From: Todiramphus chloris collaris
Lineage: Eukaryota; Chordata; Aves; Coraciiformes; Alcedinidae
Length of the DNA stretch: 64,000 nucleotides
Reading direction: 5' to 3'
NCBI GenBank assembly: GCA_025345505.1
Contig: JANVCC010000018.1
Coordinates: forward strand, 58,418,716 to 58,482,715
Shown here: positions 47,101 to 62,100 of the stretch, piece after piece
How the letters are laid out: the number at the start of each line of letters is the position of its first letter
How positions within the stretch are numbered: position 1 is the first letter of the stretch
Program-made: the position numbers and the translations under genes
Notes under the pieces: model-generated
Told to the model about the DNA's origin: nothing
What the model saw: the letters and a program-made list of their open reading frames with translations, nothing else
Database searches by the model: none

Positions 47101-50100
47101 CATGTGGATTAAAAGCAGTAATTTACTAGCAAATAATCATTTTGTGCACAGTAGTTACATAAATCAGACATGTCAGCACTGAGATCCTGGGTTTCACCAG
47201 CATCACGGCACCGCTTGGCAGCCCCAAGCTCGAAAGAGCTGCTGATGCAAAGCCCACTGGCAAGCGGTACGGATGAGAGAGCCCTCTCTTTTCCTTCCTC
47301 ATGTGCAGTTGTCTTGAAATCATGAAATTTTCAATTGTTGGCTGAAATGAAATAAGGGCAGTGAATCTTTCCAAAGGGTTGGTTGTTACCCTAGTAAAAG
47401 GAATAAATAGAATTGTATCTTGCGAGTGGTCAAGAAACAGTGTCGTGACAATTTTCTTTTGACTGCTGTGACTTACGACCTTGGCTTTTTCTGTATAACC
47501 TATTTATCTGCAACTACTTAAAACGTTGCATTGGTTACATTATGGATTGGAAATCAAGTAATCTATTTCATAATAAAATGGAGATTGTTATTATTTTCTT
47601 TTAATGTTTTGTGTTGCTTTAGGATAACTTTGTTCTTTAAGTAGACAAAAACATGGAAAAAGTTCTTTAGGTAATCGCTACAACACACTTTTTTTCCAAA
47701 AGCTAATCTTGGAATGGGGTAGGGAAATTAATCTCATTTCATGTGCTACACGGGCCTTAAAATTGAGTTTCACCTTTAGTATAAAATGAGTTTTTATCAA
47801 ATTTAGAATTTCAGAGAATTCTTCTGTATCTTATTTGTAACCTTATTCATAAACGGATTCATTTAGGATCAGTATCATCATCCTGATTATATTGCATTAG
47901 ATATCCTTTGCAAAAGTGCTCATGGCACAGAAACATATTTTTCCCTACTGCAAAATTAAATGGGAAACCTTTTAACCAAGAAAATAGAATTATGGATAAC
48001 TTACTAATAAATCTTTAAACATTAAACCTTTAATGACCTTTCACGGCAACAGTATGAGATTGAAAATATTAGACTGTTTTTACGTAACACACACATTGTT
48101 TAAGTTGCTTCTTCAGAATAGTTTGGAGTTGTAAATAAAAAGGGTCCAGTATTTTGGAAAACAACACCAAAAACAACATCAAATTATAATGTTCTGAGTT
48201 TTGCAAGTAAGTTTTTTCCTGTCATGAAAATACTGGTGTGAGTTTAGGTGCTCTTAAGTTTGGGGTTTTTTTTTGTTATTGTTCCTCTATGGTTTCCAGC
48301 AGATCTTTCCCCTTTCCAATTTTCCAAGCCATTTGATTTCCATGAAAAACGTTGCAACATAAGCGCTGACGTTTCCAGTTCAGAGTTTCTCCAAGTTTTT
48401 CATTACGTCATGTTCTTTATGTTCTGATTTTCTGCTCTTGGTCAGAAGAGAAAGCCAATTGTGGAATGTCACGATCTCTCACAGGATGAGTTTTCCCTGT
48501 TCTTGGCTAGAATGCCCCACAGGCTGACCCTGCCCACACACACCACACACCAGACTGCATACTGACTGGAAGAACCCAGAACGGTTTCCACTGCATCCTT
48601 CCAACAGCCAGGACACACGAATTTCTGGTGAAGGGCTCCAAATTATAAGACTCTTGAGTTAAAAATAAAATCACACCACTGACAAACCTCCTCAGGGCAT
48701 CTCATTAAGAGCTACGGCAGCCTTCTGCAGACCCCAGCATATGTTGTGGCTGCTCCTCCACCCCAAAGGGTAAGCAACTGCTTTCCTTTTAAGCATTAAT
48801 TTAGGCTTTAACTGAATCTAGGAACCCAGACACAGCACAGCAATAAATAAAGAGCAACAAAATAACTTCATTAACAATACAGTGGGATAGAGCATTGTGT
48901 GACAGAAAGGAAAATCCCTGATGGCAGAAGTGAGCTCTGGCACACCAGAGTGAACGCAAGACTTAGTAGCCCAAACTGTGTTCTGCCCTTTTGGTTGTTT
49001 TGGAGGTTTTTTGGAGTTTTTTCTTTTTCCTGTAACTTTGACAAGAAATTAAAAGTCTGAATACTTGAAAACATGTTCGTTGGTAGTCTAAATAAATTCA
49101 GATAACTTTAATAATCTACTAGTCCTGGAAAACATTATTCTCAGGAGCCTGCCAGGCTGAATTGCCATGTGCAATGTGTCCCTTTCTCCAGGCTTACAAT
49201 ACACCAAAAGGAGGGAGTTATCTATCAGACACAGACATCTCTGCACAGCTGGTCACCCAAGGCTCCCTTTGAAGCCCACAGAAAGAATCAAAAACTTCCA
49301 CAGTGCTATTTGTCTCTTCCCAATGTAGACATGAAAACCACATTATATAAACTGCATCTCCAGAAGTCTACATATGTGTTGTGTTAGAATTAATGTAACT
49401 AGTGTTCTAGCTTAAACTACTACTCTTATGTTACAGTTTTGCTTGTCTATATCTACCTAACTGTCCCCACAGGAAGAGCTCACTGCTTTGCCTCTGAATT
49501 ATTCTGCTGATGATAGCTCTCTTAAATACTTTCAACGTGTTATTCAAAAATTTTAATAATTATCTAATTATTACAGATAAACAAGTTTAAGGTATTCAAA
49601 ACCCCTAAGTAAGTAATACTTTACATCTTAGAAGACTTGTGATTCAATACTGTTATCAGGAACAAGCAGCAGCAATTCTTATATGCCTGTGCTAGCCTGA
49701 GGCAATTTTAAAAGAAAAGCCTAGAAAAACTTCTCTTTTTTTGAGCTGTTGAAAACAATTTTTTTCTGAGAAAAGATTAAAGAATGGTGGATAGCCAATT
49801 TTTTTTACTATTGTTCATTCATTTCTCAAAGGTTTATGAAGTGAGCACTGGAACAGACACACCAGAGAGGTTGTGGAGTCTCCTCTGGAGACTTTCAAGA
49901 CATGTCTGAATGAATTTCTGAATGATCTGCCCTAGTTTTGTCCTGCTCTAGCAGGGTGGTTGGACTCAATCTTTGGAGGTCCCTTCCAACCCCTAATATT
50001 CTGTGATTCTGTGAATTCAGTTTTACTGCAAGGTTCATGCTAAGTAGCTGTGCACATGTTATAGGAGTTGTGTTACAACAGCAATGGCTTAAAATAAACA

Positions 50101-53100
50101 TCTCGGATCAAGGGAAAAAAAAAAAAAAAAGCCTTTATGATCATGGAGGAAGAACAGAATGTCTAACAGTAGGGCCCGTAAAAATAGTAATTCATTCTCA
50201 CCCTCTCCTCTAAAACAGAGTATACAGATATACACCTTTAGTGCATTTTTTTCCTGTCTCAAGCAACAGAGAGGGGCTGGCTCAAAAGTGGTAGACTAGC
50301 AATATTGCAAACTGCTAATTCCAGCTTCTGGATGGACTTGTGGTGGTTTCTTCCAGATATGCTTTCTACTAAGCATGAGAGAAATATCAAAAGAAAGAGA
50401 ACAACAACTCTGAAGACTCTGCCCCATTACATAATACCTGCCAGCACCAAATCTGGAATTGATCTGGGAAGCAATGAGCCATTTCCTAATGAATGGAGCT
50501 ACAAGTAGTTCCACACAGTCTTTGGTCCTGATGAAATGAAAGCCCTTTGAAAACCTATCTTAAGAATCTCTGTTTAAAAACATGTTTTAAAAGTTAAAGG
50601 TTATAACAGGGTCTTCGGACCCGACCAGAACATCATTCCAGCTCCTCTTCACAAAGGGAGCCAGATAAAGCCATAGCCAGATAAAGCCTGTGACCCCTAC
50701 CAGGGTATTCTGAGAGGAATCCTGATTGAAAATGAGGGTGGGCTGTTCCTTTCTGATCCTTCTTTCTGAGACGCATTCATTTTCTTTAGTCTCTTCCCTC
50801 CTACAATGCCTGGGCTCAGGGGAGGACTAGAATAGCCACTCTTTAATCCTCACATTTTTTTTATTCTCAAAATCATTTTGTTTTCTGCAGTATCTGTACA
50901 CAAGATATATGTTTATATACATTTGAAGCTAACAATCCCCACTGAGTCTCACAAGTTTTTACAAGATGCTATAAAAGTATCACGTGGCAAAGCAACGATG
51001 TGAAGTCAAAAGTTGAACACTGTCCTCCGAGACCACAGGTAAGCATTCTCAGTCACGAGAGTGAAAAAAAGTGTAGTTCAAATTTAACTCATCTTCTTCC
51101 ACTGTTTCCCATTACATCCCTACTGAGATCCAATCAGGGTTTTTAAATACCTTCTTTTTTTTTATTAGGCCTAGATCCCAACATACCTAAACCAGTAGTA
51201 TTGCTACATGCTCTAGATAGATATCTAACACACAATCAATTACAGTCATTGCAAGAGCATCAGTCCTGTGTTTGTCCTCACACGAACAACTTTCTAAAAG
51301 GTTTGGCTTTTTTTATGATTAAAGTCACATTTACTTAAGCTCATCCTTTGGGAGAAATCAATTCAGAAGGAAACTGTACTCAATGGGCAACCAGGGACTT
51401 CACATATGAGCCTAGATGATCTCCTAGAGGCTTTGAGGAACAGCTGTAACTGGATTCATCTTTAATTAATATAATGAAATAAGAATGAGATTTGCCAAAC
51501 CTGCCAAAGTGAAGCTTACAACTCTGAATAGAGACAGTATAAGAAATTGGTACTGATTTCCCCTGGACCAGGTTATTTTCTTGTGATCAACTATGTGGAA
51601 AACAAATTTCTGTATTTTTAAAACGGAGTACTATTTACAACACTTACAAAGCCATTCCCATCTTCATCGAGGAACGGGTAAGCCTGCAGCAGAGCACTGA
51701 CAACAATGTTATACTGCTGACTGTTTGGATACCTGTGCAAACAAGATGAAGATGTAAAAGAAATAATTGGTATTCTAGGCAGTATTAGACACCGTCTGGA
51801 GTCTATATTGATATGCATTAAACTGACTATTTCTCAGACATTGATTCTCTTCCAAATAACAAAGGGGACGGTTTTAAGGTCTGCATGAAATCCTATTAGC
51901 TTCAACAGGTTTCAGGTCTGTAGCCTCCTCTGTGTAAGCAAGCATATTAAAGAGAATGGCCTTACATTCATTCGAAAAATTTACTTCTGCAGACAATAGG
52001 TAATGCCTCAAAATAAATCTAACAATGTCTACTCACAGTGATCCTTCAAGGTATTTTGTCATGTCTGCTTGTAAAAATTCAATCATCCTTATTCTCATAC
52101 TGTGATCGGGGCATTTTTTTTCTGCCAATATGCACTTGACATCATAAGGGAAGTCTGGCAAAGCATAAGAACTTGTCCACTGCAATGTCTTGTATCTTGC
52201 AAAAAATGTTTTCAGATTTCTTCTGTAAAAGAAAAGGTTATGTCATCATGATCATATCCTCCTTCTATTGGAATGCAAGCAATAAGGAAAGAAAAATACA
52301 AGCAAAAATTCAACACAAAGGAAAAAACTGCTATAGAAATTTGAGGGTTGCTCTCTTGGTTTCTACATAATGAATGCCCTCAAAAGCTGCAATCAAAACA
52401 TATGGGGTCAAAACTAGATGTGTCAACTATAAAACATTTTAATCAGCAGATGCTAGAAGTTGGTGATAACCGAGAGCAGAAGGCAGAGCAGAGGAAGCCA
52501 CTGAGGACTTGCTACTTTTGCAAAACAACTTTATCTGTCATCATTTATAATACATTTTCTACCAATTCTGTTTAACTTACTCACTAAAGTAACCTGAACA
52601 GCTTAATTGAATAAAATACTGTACATGACATTAGTTAAAACTGTCCTCCCAAAGGGGAAAGCAGTGAAGGGATGAAGGCAGAAGGCAGTTAGCATCAGCA
52701 CAACAGCTGGAAACAAAGCACACACAGTAAGTGTAAATACCCACAGCTCCCATTCCAAACAGATCATCATCACTAGTTATAGATGTCACCCCCCAGATGG
52801 GGTGAACCAGAGGCAGGATATCACCACTGGCTACCCACATACTTCCTGCCTCCATAGAGCCTGCCAAACACTAATTCTGAAGGAACATAGGGAAAAGTAG
52901 AGATAAATTGAGCTGGAAGTCAATCAGAAGCCACCTAAAAGGTGGAGTGGTTCTGGCAGACATAGACAGTTTCCAAACCACAGTAGCCCAGACCCAATAA
53001 AGAAATTTCAAATGAGATGTGGCAAAGACAGCTAAAGAGTTCTGTTATGCATATGGTATCACTGCGGTTTACATGTTTCCTTAAATTTAAATTGCTCTCT

Positions 53101-56100
53101 GCAATTTGGAAGCACCTACCAGACTTCTAGAAGAATTTTAAAAATTCAATTATAAAAATAAAATGCTATCATTATACGTGACAAATGTAGATGCTTATGT
53201 GGTATAAACATACAGATATCTATATCTGAATTAATTATCTGCACTCCCTTTATATTCACTGAGGAGACATAAGCATCACAGAAGGATGACAAAACAACCA
53301 GCAGACATCTAAATGAGACCAGATGTGCTCCCCCATTTATTTCTCTCCACTAATTATGAAGGAAATTAAGACAGTTACCACAATTTTTGAAATCTATACT
53401 GTATAGGCCTCAAGTTTGGAACCTCCCACTTGGTAGGTGAAAGCTCCTGCACAAAGACATATGGCTGGACTAAGCCTGCTCTGGTGTCCCTTCCAAGTTT
53501 CACTATCTTTTAAGTCTATGAAAGTTATGGAGGGAAATACTGCTACACTTCAGCCTTGCTTTCACGCCTAAAGACCTCCATGGTGCCTATAAACAAGAGC
53601 TATATAAAGAAGAGTTGTGAAGAGTTTTATCAAGGTTTTCATTGGAAGGTTTTGCTATCCAGCCTCTTTCAGATAAGGATGTTAAATCCCCTCCCCCGAT
53701 AGTAACCAATGTCTTTAGGCTGGCAAAATCAACTGGAATACCAATGGATGAGCATTTGCAATAGCTTTTTTTTTTTAATACCACTTTGAGGTTACTATGT
53801 CTCTGAGAGGCAGATTATTTTGTGCCCCTATATCATTAGTTATAAATATTTTCTTGCATAGGTTAGCTTGTAACTCTCATAACACTGTTGACCTGGTTTT
53901 CTGCCATGCTGTCTTGGCAACTTTTAATGAAGTTGGGAGCTTGCAGCTAGTTAAGTCCCTATAGTCATGATATAACTTTACTAACCCCAGAACTATTGCA
54001 AATTGTGATGCAGTGATGAAAAAATAAGAAAAAATTAGCTACTGTTATCTGATCCTCATAGTACATTATCAGTAGATATATTACCAGTACTCACAGCACT
54101 ACCATTTCCCCATGCACAATGGGTAAAAACGTCCAGGGCTGCTTCCTCTCCAAGCTCAGATGGTTAACAGTAGACACAAACTATAGTGAACTTCTATTAG
54201 TACTTTGCAGTCTCAAAAGAAGGAAAGGCTATGTGAGAAGCAACAAACAACCACACAGACACATTCATACCCTTTTTTGGTCAAATGGGAAAATAAAACC
54301 GAAGTTAGATTCTGAAATCACTTGGAAAACCCTCCTATGCAAATAAAGTGTAAATGTTCAATGTAGTGTCAATGAGGAGCCTGTAAGTTTGAAACCTGTA
54401 CTTTCACCAACTTTAATGATGAAAATTCTGTAGCAGACAGGCTGCAAGTTACTACGTAGATTTTCAACATGCTATTATTTAAACTAGCTCAAAAATGTAC
54501 AAAAGTTTAAAATGTGCAGTAATTTGTAGGTAACAAGCTCTGACGTTCCTGTTGTTGCTAATACAGTGGCACTGAACTGCCATTTCAAAAAGTGGAATGG
54601 TTTAGCAGGTTCAGGTCGGGCAAACAGAACTATAGTCATTTCATTGAGGACAATAACATTTCTTGAAGTTGTGATGGCTATCAGCCATGGAGAAGCATGG
54701 TAAGTCTCCCCTCCACCAGTCCCTTCACATCTGTCAGTACAACAAAAATACTCCAAATACCATTTCTCTTCAGCCTTACTCAACACAAAATACTTCCTCG
54801 CTGACCACACAAGATCAAAAATTCCTTTAGTCTCCACAGTGCATTGTAAGACAGTCGTGTTAAATGTGTGCAGTAATATTTACAATGAAATACAGTTTGT
54901 TTGAAAAGAGACAACTCAACACTGAATTTTCTCCCAAGAAAAACCCACGTGTAAACTTGTTTATCTAAAAGAATAGTTCAGTTAAACTGTACATTCACTG
55001 GGATTTGGGCACATAGCCAAGACCTTCCCTGACTGTTGAGAACAGCACTGTGGTTTGAGATTTTAGGTACAAACAAACACAGCCTGCTTCTAGCCACCCC
55101 TTTCTGGTCTTCTGGCTAACCTGAGACACAGAGATAAGATCAGGGTCCCAAAGTAAAAATTCCTACATCTTTTCCTGTCAGTTCTTAAGACATTTGATGT
55201 AACAGCTAAATCAAGGCAATAGCTAGCTGCTGCCAAATGTCAGCAGCCCTCACCTCCCAGTCATATCTCTGCCCCTTTCTTACTGATACTGGGAAGCCTC
55301 TACACCTGCAGGAAGCAAGTTACTTCAAGAAGCTACAGTGATGAAATTCTTAATTTTTTCTTCTCGGTTTAGTTTTCTCCTTGTTTAGATCCCTAAAACG
55401 GCTCCCCATGAGGTGAAAAATGTGAGTGCAGATGAAGCAGGTTGGTCTGTCTATATTCAGCTGCAACATGGAACCTCATCCTAAGAAGCATATGCTCAGC
55501 AAGGACACAGCTAATCACAAAGCTTTTGACCACTCATCTCCTGTAGATGATCACTTTACTTACTGTATTAAGTCACGGAAGTTTTGTACTGCTATTTATT
55601 TATTTGGCTCCATTACAGCTTTACAATGCTTATGCACAATATGTTTACTGAGACAGAAAACTACAAAATGATGTTATTTTAGGAGAAGCCATTTGTCTCT
55701 TTAAGCAGGGAAACAAAACAAACAAACCAGAAAAAAAAACCCCACAAATAATAATAATAAAAAAAATTAATAGAAGAATATAATTCCCCTCCCCCGACAA
55801 ACCAAAAAACCTGACCTCTGAACTAAATAGCCCTTGGGATCCTTAATCCCAAAGAATATCTTGTTTTATTGACAGAAAGGCAAAGCATTTTGCAGCATCA
55901 CCCAGATAATTTGATGAAAGTTTTAGACTGCATGACAGTGATGAGTGAACACAGCATCATGCTCTCCAAGCTCAGTGTCCTGTGCAACCTCACACAGCAA
56001 GACAGAACTGACTGAATTAGATGTAACAAGTCAGTAAAAATAGCCTTGTCTCAATATAGACAGATCAATCAAGATAGCTGTGCAAAGTTCAGTAGATACC

Positions 56101-59100
56101 TAGAAATAGATTCAAATACTAGATCATATGATTTTGTCATTTCTAAGCTTCTACATTTCAGCATAGTGATAAGAAGGATCAGTTTCCTCCATCCATTTAG
56201 TTTAGTTAGGAAAAAAGTGACTTAAAGGCCAGCTGAGCATGTGCATAAACAGGATGTGTGCCACATGCTTTTTTTGTCTGAAGTCCACGGTCTATGGTTC
56301 CCATTAATACATCTTGTATCAGCTCAGGTCCCAGTAACTCAGAGGACATTACAGTTAAACAGAACACTGCTGACATCAATGGGTTTCCATGTTCAACACA
56401 TCCAGATACACCTCAGCACATAGATTCCCATGTTTCACAGATGAAGGTCTAGCCTTTCACAAGTTGACACCAAACGTCAGCAAGCAAGTCATGTCTCAAG
56501 ATTTGTAGGCTGGACAAAAAGTCCACATCTACAAAGCCAAGGAAGAAACAGGAGAGAAAATGAAACCAGGAATTGCAGATGTGAAGGAAGGAAAATTCTG
56601 AAGCTGTAAAAAAATGATCCTTTTCCTTAACACACATATGATAAGCTTTCAAATGTATTACAATGTTTAAGGTTGTAACGGTTGTTTCCATCAAAAGGCA
56701 GAAATGGTGACAGATGATTAGGCATCAAAAGAAACCCTTTTTCTCTTCTCTTCTCTACGCCAGGATAAAATAGGGCTTTTTTTTTTTTATTCACAGTTCT
56801 GAGATCTGTGACTGAAAGGTTTTCATGCCTTTCTCTTCATGTGCTTTACCACCTTTTCCCACTGTCTAGCACAAATACAGTTTCCCAGCTATTCCCTAGA
56901 GCCTGGTATTTGCAGTCTACCTAGCACTTGATGATGTCTTTTACTTTTTCAGTTCCCACTAAATGTAGGGGCAGGTATCCTTTAGAATGAACAAGTTGTT
57001 AACCTGCAGCAGAGCTGGCTTCAGCAAGGCTAGGATGCAGAAGCTGACAGACACGCTGTAGCTGCCCATTTCCCAGAGCAGCTCCCCTTTCAGCATCTCC
57101 TGCAGTACCCTTGCTATAGAAATCACCATATCCATTACGAGCACGAAGTTACGGAAAAAAATAAGCAGCTTTAAGAAGACAAAAAAAAAAAAAAGTTTGA
57201 GAGATGCAGATAAAACCTTCTTCTAGAGGGAGTTGAAGATTTTTTTTTTTGCCACTTTCCACGATGAGAAGCTGCATCATATAAATGAAGGCTCTCCACT
57301 TCCATCTCCTGCAAGGGCAGGAGCTGTAGGTTACAGACAGGCAGTTTAAAAACTGCTCCTCAGGGAATCTGATAGACAGAACTGCCAGCTAAATCAGGCC
57401 ATTTGAAAGAATCAGGTTTCATTTGTATTCACCCGTGTAATATGTGTTATACTGTATCCAAAGAATTTTACATACTTGGGGTTCTGTTCTTGTGACTTTG
57501 CTAGACCTTCACAAGGCAATGCAATTAGTGCCTCCCACAAGACATTTGTAAGACTTGGCTTATTTCTGGTGTAGAAGAAATAAGATTTACCTTCCCACCC
57601 CCAGCATATTTTCATGGACAACTCACAGCACCATCAGTAAGTTCAGCTCTGCTGACTTCAAGTGCTCCAAAACCGCAAGTCCAGTTGCCTTGACTTTCGA
57701 AACATTGAGGCAACAAGCACAGAAATCTTATTACTGTGAGTTTGCTAAGTCTTTTAATTTAAGGTAGCATTCTTAAGCTTCCTGATAGTGTAATGACCAA
57801 GATATGAAATGATGACTTAAAAAAAAAAAAGTGGCAAAAAATTCTTGCAACCACATAAATCACATAAACTTAAATTTAAAGATTCCTCCCCCAAACCCTA
57901 CAACCACAGATAATGTAACAGTTTTTCTGAAGATGGAATAACAATTGAAGTGAAATTGTCAGGAATCATCAAAATGAAAAAAAAAAAACCCCAACTATTT
58001 TTCTGCTATGATACATCGTTCAACAGGGGCATCTACTATTGAAACAATAAATAGAATCAAAAGTATTGAGACAAACTCATAGAAGAAAGATTCAATAAAT
58101 CACTAGTAAAATTAATAGGTTAGATGCAGTTTGTGGCTTTGGAATCCCTGAACTTTGGTTGTTGAAAAGGTATAATCAAAGGAAGCATTTTTCTGTACTC
58201 CTGAACAAAACAGACAGGCAGCACTTCTTTTCTTCTACTATTGATCATTGTCAAAAATTCAACTTTTTTTTTTTATGGCCGATTTTCACATCCATATTAA
58301 CTAACTGAAAAAAGATTATCACATCTACTAGAAATATTGTGATATAAATAATAGAGTTTCTGTATAGAAACTAAAAAACTTAAGTAATATATAAAAAGGC
58401 ACAATCCAAATAAGATTTTCTTTGTAGGACTACAGCTGAACATGTGTGTGTGTGTATATATATATAAAATTAATGCTTGATTTCTGCTGTAAAGGGAGAA
58501 AAATCATATGAAATAATTAAGTGATAATTTTTCAGGCTAGCTACTCTTTTATTTTCTTCTTTTTAAAGCACAAGTGTAAGTGGGTTTCTGGTAAAACACA
58601 TTAAACACAGACCAACAATACTGATGTTAATGGGTAATGGGGAAGCAAAGGAAGGAGCTCTACAAGGATCATTAGCAGAATGACATGTCAAAACAAAAAC
58701 GCACTTCAGATGAAGCTACCCAGTAGTCAGTGGAGTTGCGTGCAATCTGAACAAACTAGACTTAAAAAAACCCAAAACCAACCCAAAACCAAAACAAAAA
58801 ACCATGCATGCTAGTACAGCCGTCTTGGAGACAGAACACAAGTTCATTTTCAAATAAATCTTCCAATTCATTGTCCTTGCTATCAGCCCAAATTTATGTG
58901 GGCACCAGTACCAATATACTGTCAATGCTGGCTATGCCTTTATTGATATATGAACACTTCACAGTCCCAGGTTTAGCACTGACCACATCTTCCAAAATGG
59001 CAGGAAATGGAAAAGTTCGAGGTTGTCAAGGCTGGCCAGAAGATGTGTTATGCTGTTTGTGCACATAAACCTGCTCTGAGCAAATTATTCAGCTTGTTCA

Positions 59101-62100
59101 GACAGTAAATCTGCTGTACAACACTGAAGAGCTGGAGAACATGTTTTTATAGAAACACTAAATGTATAAATAAATCTGTATTAGGACATCACTCCTGAAG
59201 CAAAACAGCTGGACTGTCATATTAGAAACAGTGAAAAAGGGATACATTAGGGATGTCATTTGATAAACAAACACCTCGAGTAAAGGCAGAGAGAACCTAT
59301 AAACCACCCAATAAAAGGTTGTTTTTTCACAGCAGTATCAGGTATTTACAGGTAATGAGAGCCTCTGTCTTAGCAACAAGATAAACAGCAGGCTGCCAGG
59401 AGCCATCAAACTGCTGGTCCTCCAATACAGAAAAGCAGGTATAAGGGAAATTTAGTTATTGAAATGTCCTTTGTAGCTGTCTTCACAGAAAAGCACCACT
59501 TCAAGACTGATCTTCTTGGGAGATTACCAAAAAGACTGGCTGTTTTTATATCTGTAGTTACTAGCAAAAAGTTAATCAGTGAGGTAACCTGCAAACCTCA
59601 TCTGGTTATATGTATGCACAATTTTAATGTAAGTAAAATGAAATTATACAATTGCTGCATCTACTTTTTATTTTTGTGTTTAAACAATCTTCTTTGATAT
59701 TTCTGTAATATTTAGTAACACAGAAGAGCTTATTTAACATGGTTTTGGGACTATCTACACAGGAAACATACAGAGAAACTTCGAGCCAATTCACCTGTGC
59801 TTATAGTCCATAAAAACACTCAAATGAATTTTCATGTCAAGCAAAACCATGCCAGTTAGTGAAGCTGTAGTTGCATGTGTCTTTTGGGAAAACAAACAAA
59901 CAAACAAACAAACCCCAAAAGCCCAACCCACAAAATTTCATGTTCTTTTTTTTTCAGGTTGCATGAAATGAATGAAGAGACAGAGGCTACAAATGTAACC
60001 CTGGCCAAATATCAATGAATTGAACTGTACATTTAAACCAGCCCCACTAGAATTAAACTAACCCCTGGCAGAACCAACTCTAAAAGGGCTTATATGAGCT
60101 GCTCTGCTGCCAAATAAGTGAGTGAAGTGGGAACACCCACTAAAGCAGAGTGGAATTCATCACTGGTCTTAGCTACTCTTCCAAATCCGGTCTGGTTGAA
60201 ATGGCTACCTACTCTCCTTCCACAGAATAAGACAGTCCAGATTGTTTTATTTGCAGAACCATCTCCCTGTATTACTAGAGCTTCCCTTTCCCCATCAGAT
60301 AAAATGAGAGACTACGAGGGAGAAACAAATGCACAGACTTTAATCATTCCAGATTTAAACCGATAGAAGAAACCTGTTAATTGATCTAACAGAAGTATTG
60401 TTTAACATTATGCCAAAATTAAAAAAAAAAAACAGCCACCATCAATCTGATACAAAAAAAACCCCCACCATTTTCACCATAGACTAGAAGTTGAGTGCAA
60501 ACCAAACCAACCAACGAATCAAACGAGCTTTCAAAGTAAGTATATTAGCAGACTAGGCAGGGCGGTTACTCTTACACTCTAGGCTAAGTATCTATCATTA
60601 TATTACAGTCAAAGAAACTTTTTTGGTTCCCTTAATCAAATTTCTAATACAAACAACTTATCCAATACTTCACAACATGCTTATAGCCAGCATAATCCCC
60701 TCAAGGATATAAAACATCAACATTTTCTATTGTTGAAAATGCAGTAAGTGAGCACTGCAGGGAGAAGGCAAGAAGAAGAGTAAAAAAACCAAACCAAACC
60801 AAAAAACATTCAAACATAACCTCTATAACACTAGATTTATTGCTGTGGATCATGCTACAGATGTATCTAAAGAACAGAATTCACCTCCAAAAATAGTATA
60901 CAGCTTGGGATGAACCCAGGGCAGCAGCTAATGGATACAAGAGCTGTTCAGTTCCATCCTCAGTCTTAGTCAGTTAAAAGAGCTGTTTCTGAGAAAGACA
61001 TTTGCCAGCTTCTCATCTGACCTTTAAAGAGAAGCCCTCATAAAATTTACTCCAGTCTTCAAGACTACAAATTATCACAGCTCTGCTGAGTTTAAGTCTA
61101 CCTACTACTTCACCGAGAAGGGGCACTTCCATTTACAGCTGCATAGTTCCCTTGTTTTCTGCTCCTTTGCTCCAAGGTGAATTGGCACTGCTCTTCTGCA
61201 GTTCCTTTCCCTTAACAGGCCATTATGAGCCCTCTTGAAAGCTACCACTGCCAGCATTTGCTGAGAACATTTCCTAAACCCAGCCTATTCTGGGTTACGC
61301 TGATTCACACAATCCATTTAAAACTCTTTATACAGCACAAGGCAAATTACTCATCATTAATTAAAAATAAGCATCCTTTAGAAGCACAGGTTAAAAAAAA
61401 CCTCTATTGCAAGATCACTTTAATGGTTTATTCTGAGGGTTTAAGTGCTCTAGGTTTGTTTCATTGGTAACAGTGATGACAGGATCTTTGGATTCAGGTT
61501 TTTTGTTTTGCTCTTTTGAAGCATGTAGCAGGACTTTATTTTAAAAGCATTAACCATATGCTTCACTAAGCCCTTTCCTCTGTTACCAGACAGCCTTATC
61601 CCAAATTCCTTACTATTTTTCTTTAAGTAATAACATTATCTCAGAAAACAGCAAAAAAAAAAACCAAACCCATCCATCTTGCCTTCAGTTTTTAGGGAGG
61701 CTAATTTTGATACCCAAGGAAAACAAGAGTGCAAATGGAATCAGCATGCCTACCTTCCCACGTGCTATATTTAAGGTGTCTCAAGCACAGGAGTTCTTTG
61801 CAACCATATTCCACCCTGTAATGATTAATTTACCAGAGTGCCATTGAAGATACATCTGTTACAAAGGAAATTTTTAAAAGATAAACAAACCTGTACCCTG
61901 TCCTCTGTGTGAGGTAACATATGAGATAGTGAGCAAGGACTGAGGATGGAGGGCAGAAGAAACATCATTAGACTATTTCAGTCAGTCATATCCTAATAAA
62001 TTTCTTCTTCAGTTTTCTAAATATACCTGGATATATCTGGTCTCCAATAATTAGTATCACATTTTATAAAGCATCTGTTTAGTCTTAACAAAACAACAAA

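Larger units (their letters stand above)
43152..51647 (-). other. SAMD3: SAMD3 intron, 8.5 kb
   Basis: Contains nested CR1 copies at 44678-45940, a palindromic A/T tract at 46407-46531, a G run near 46968 and a CR1 3' end at 49843-50013. No exon supported. Confidence 0.7.
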
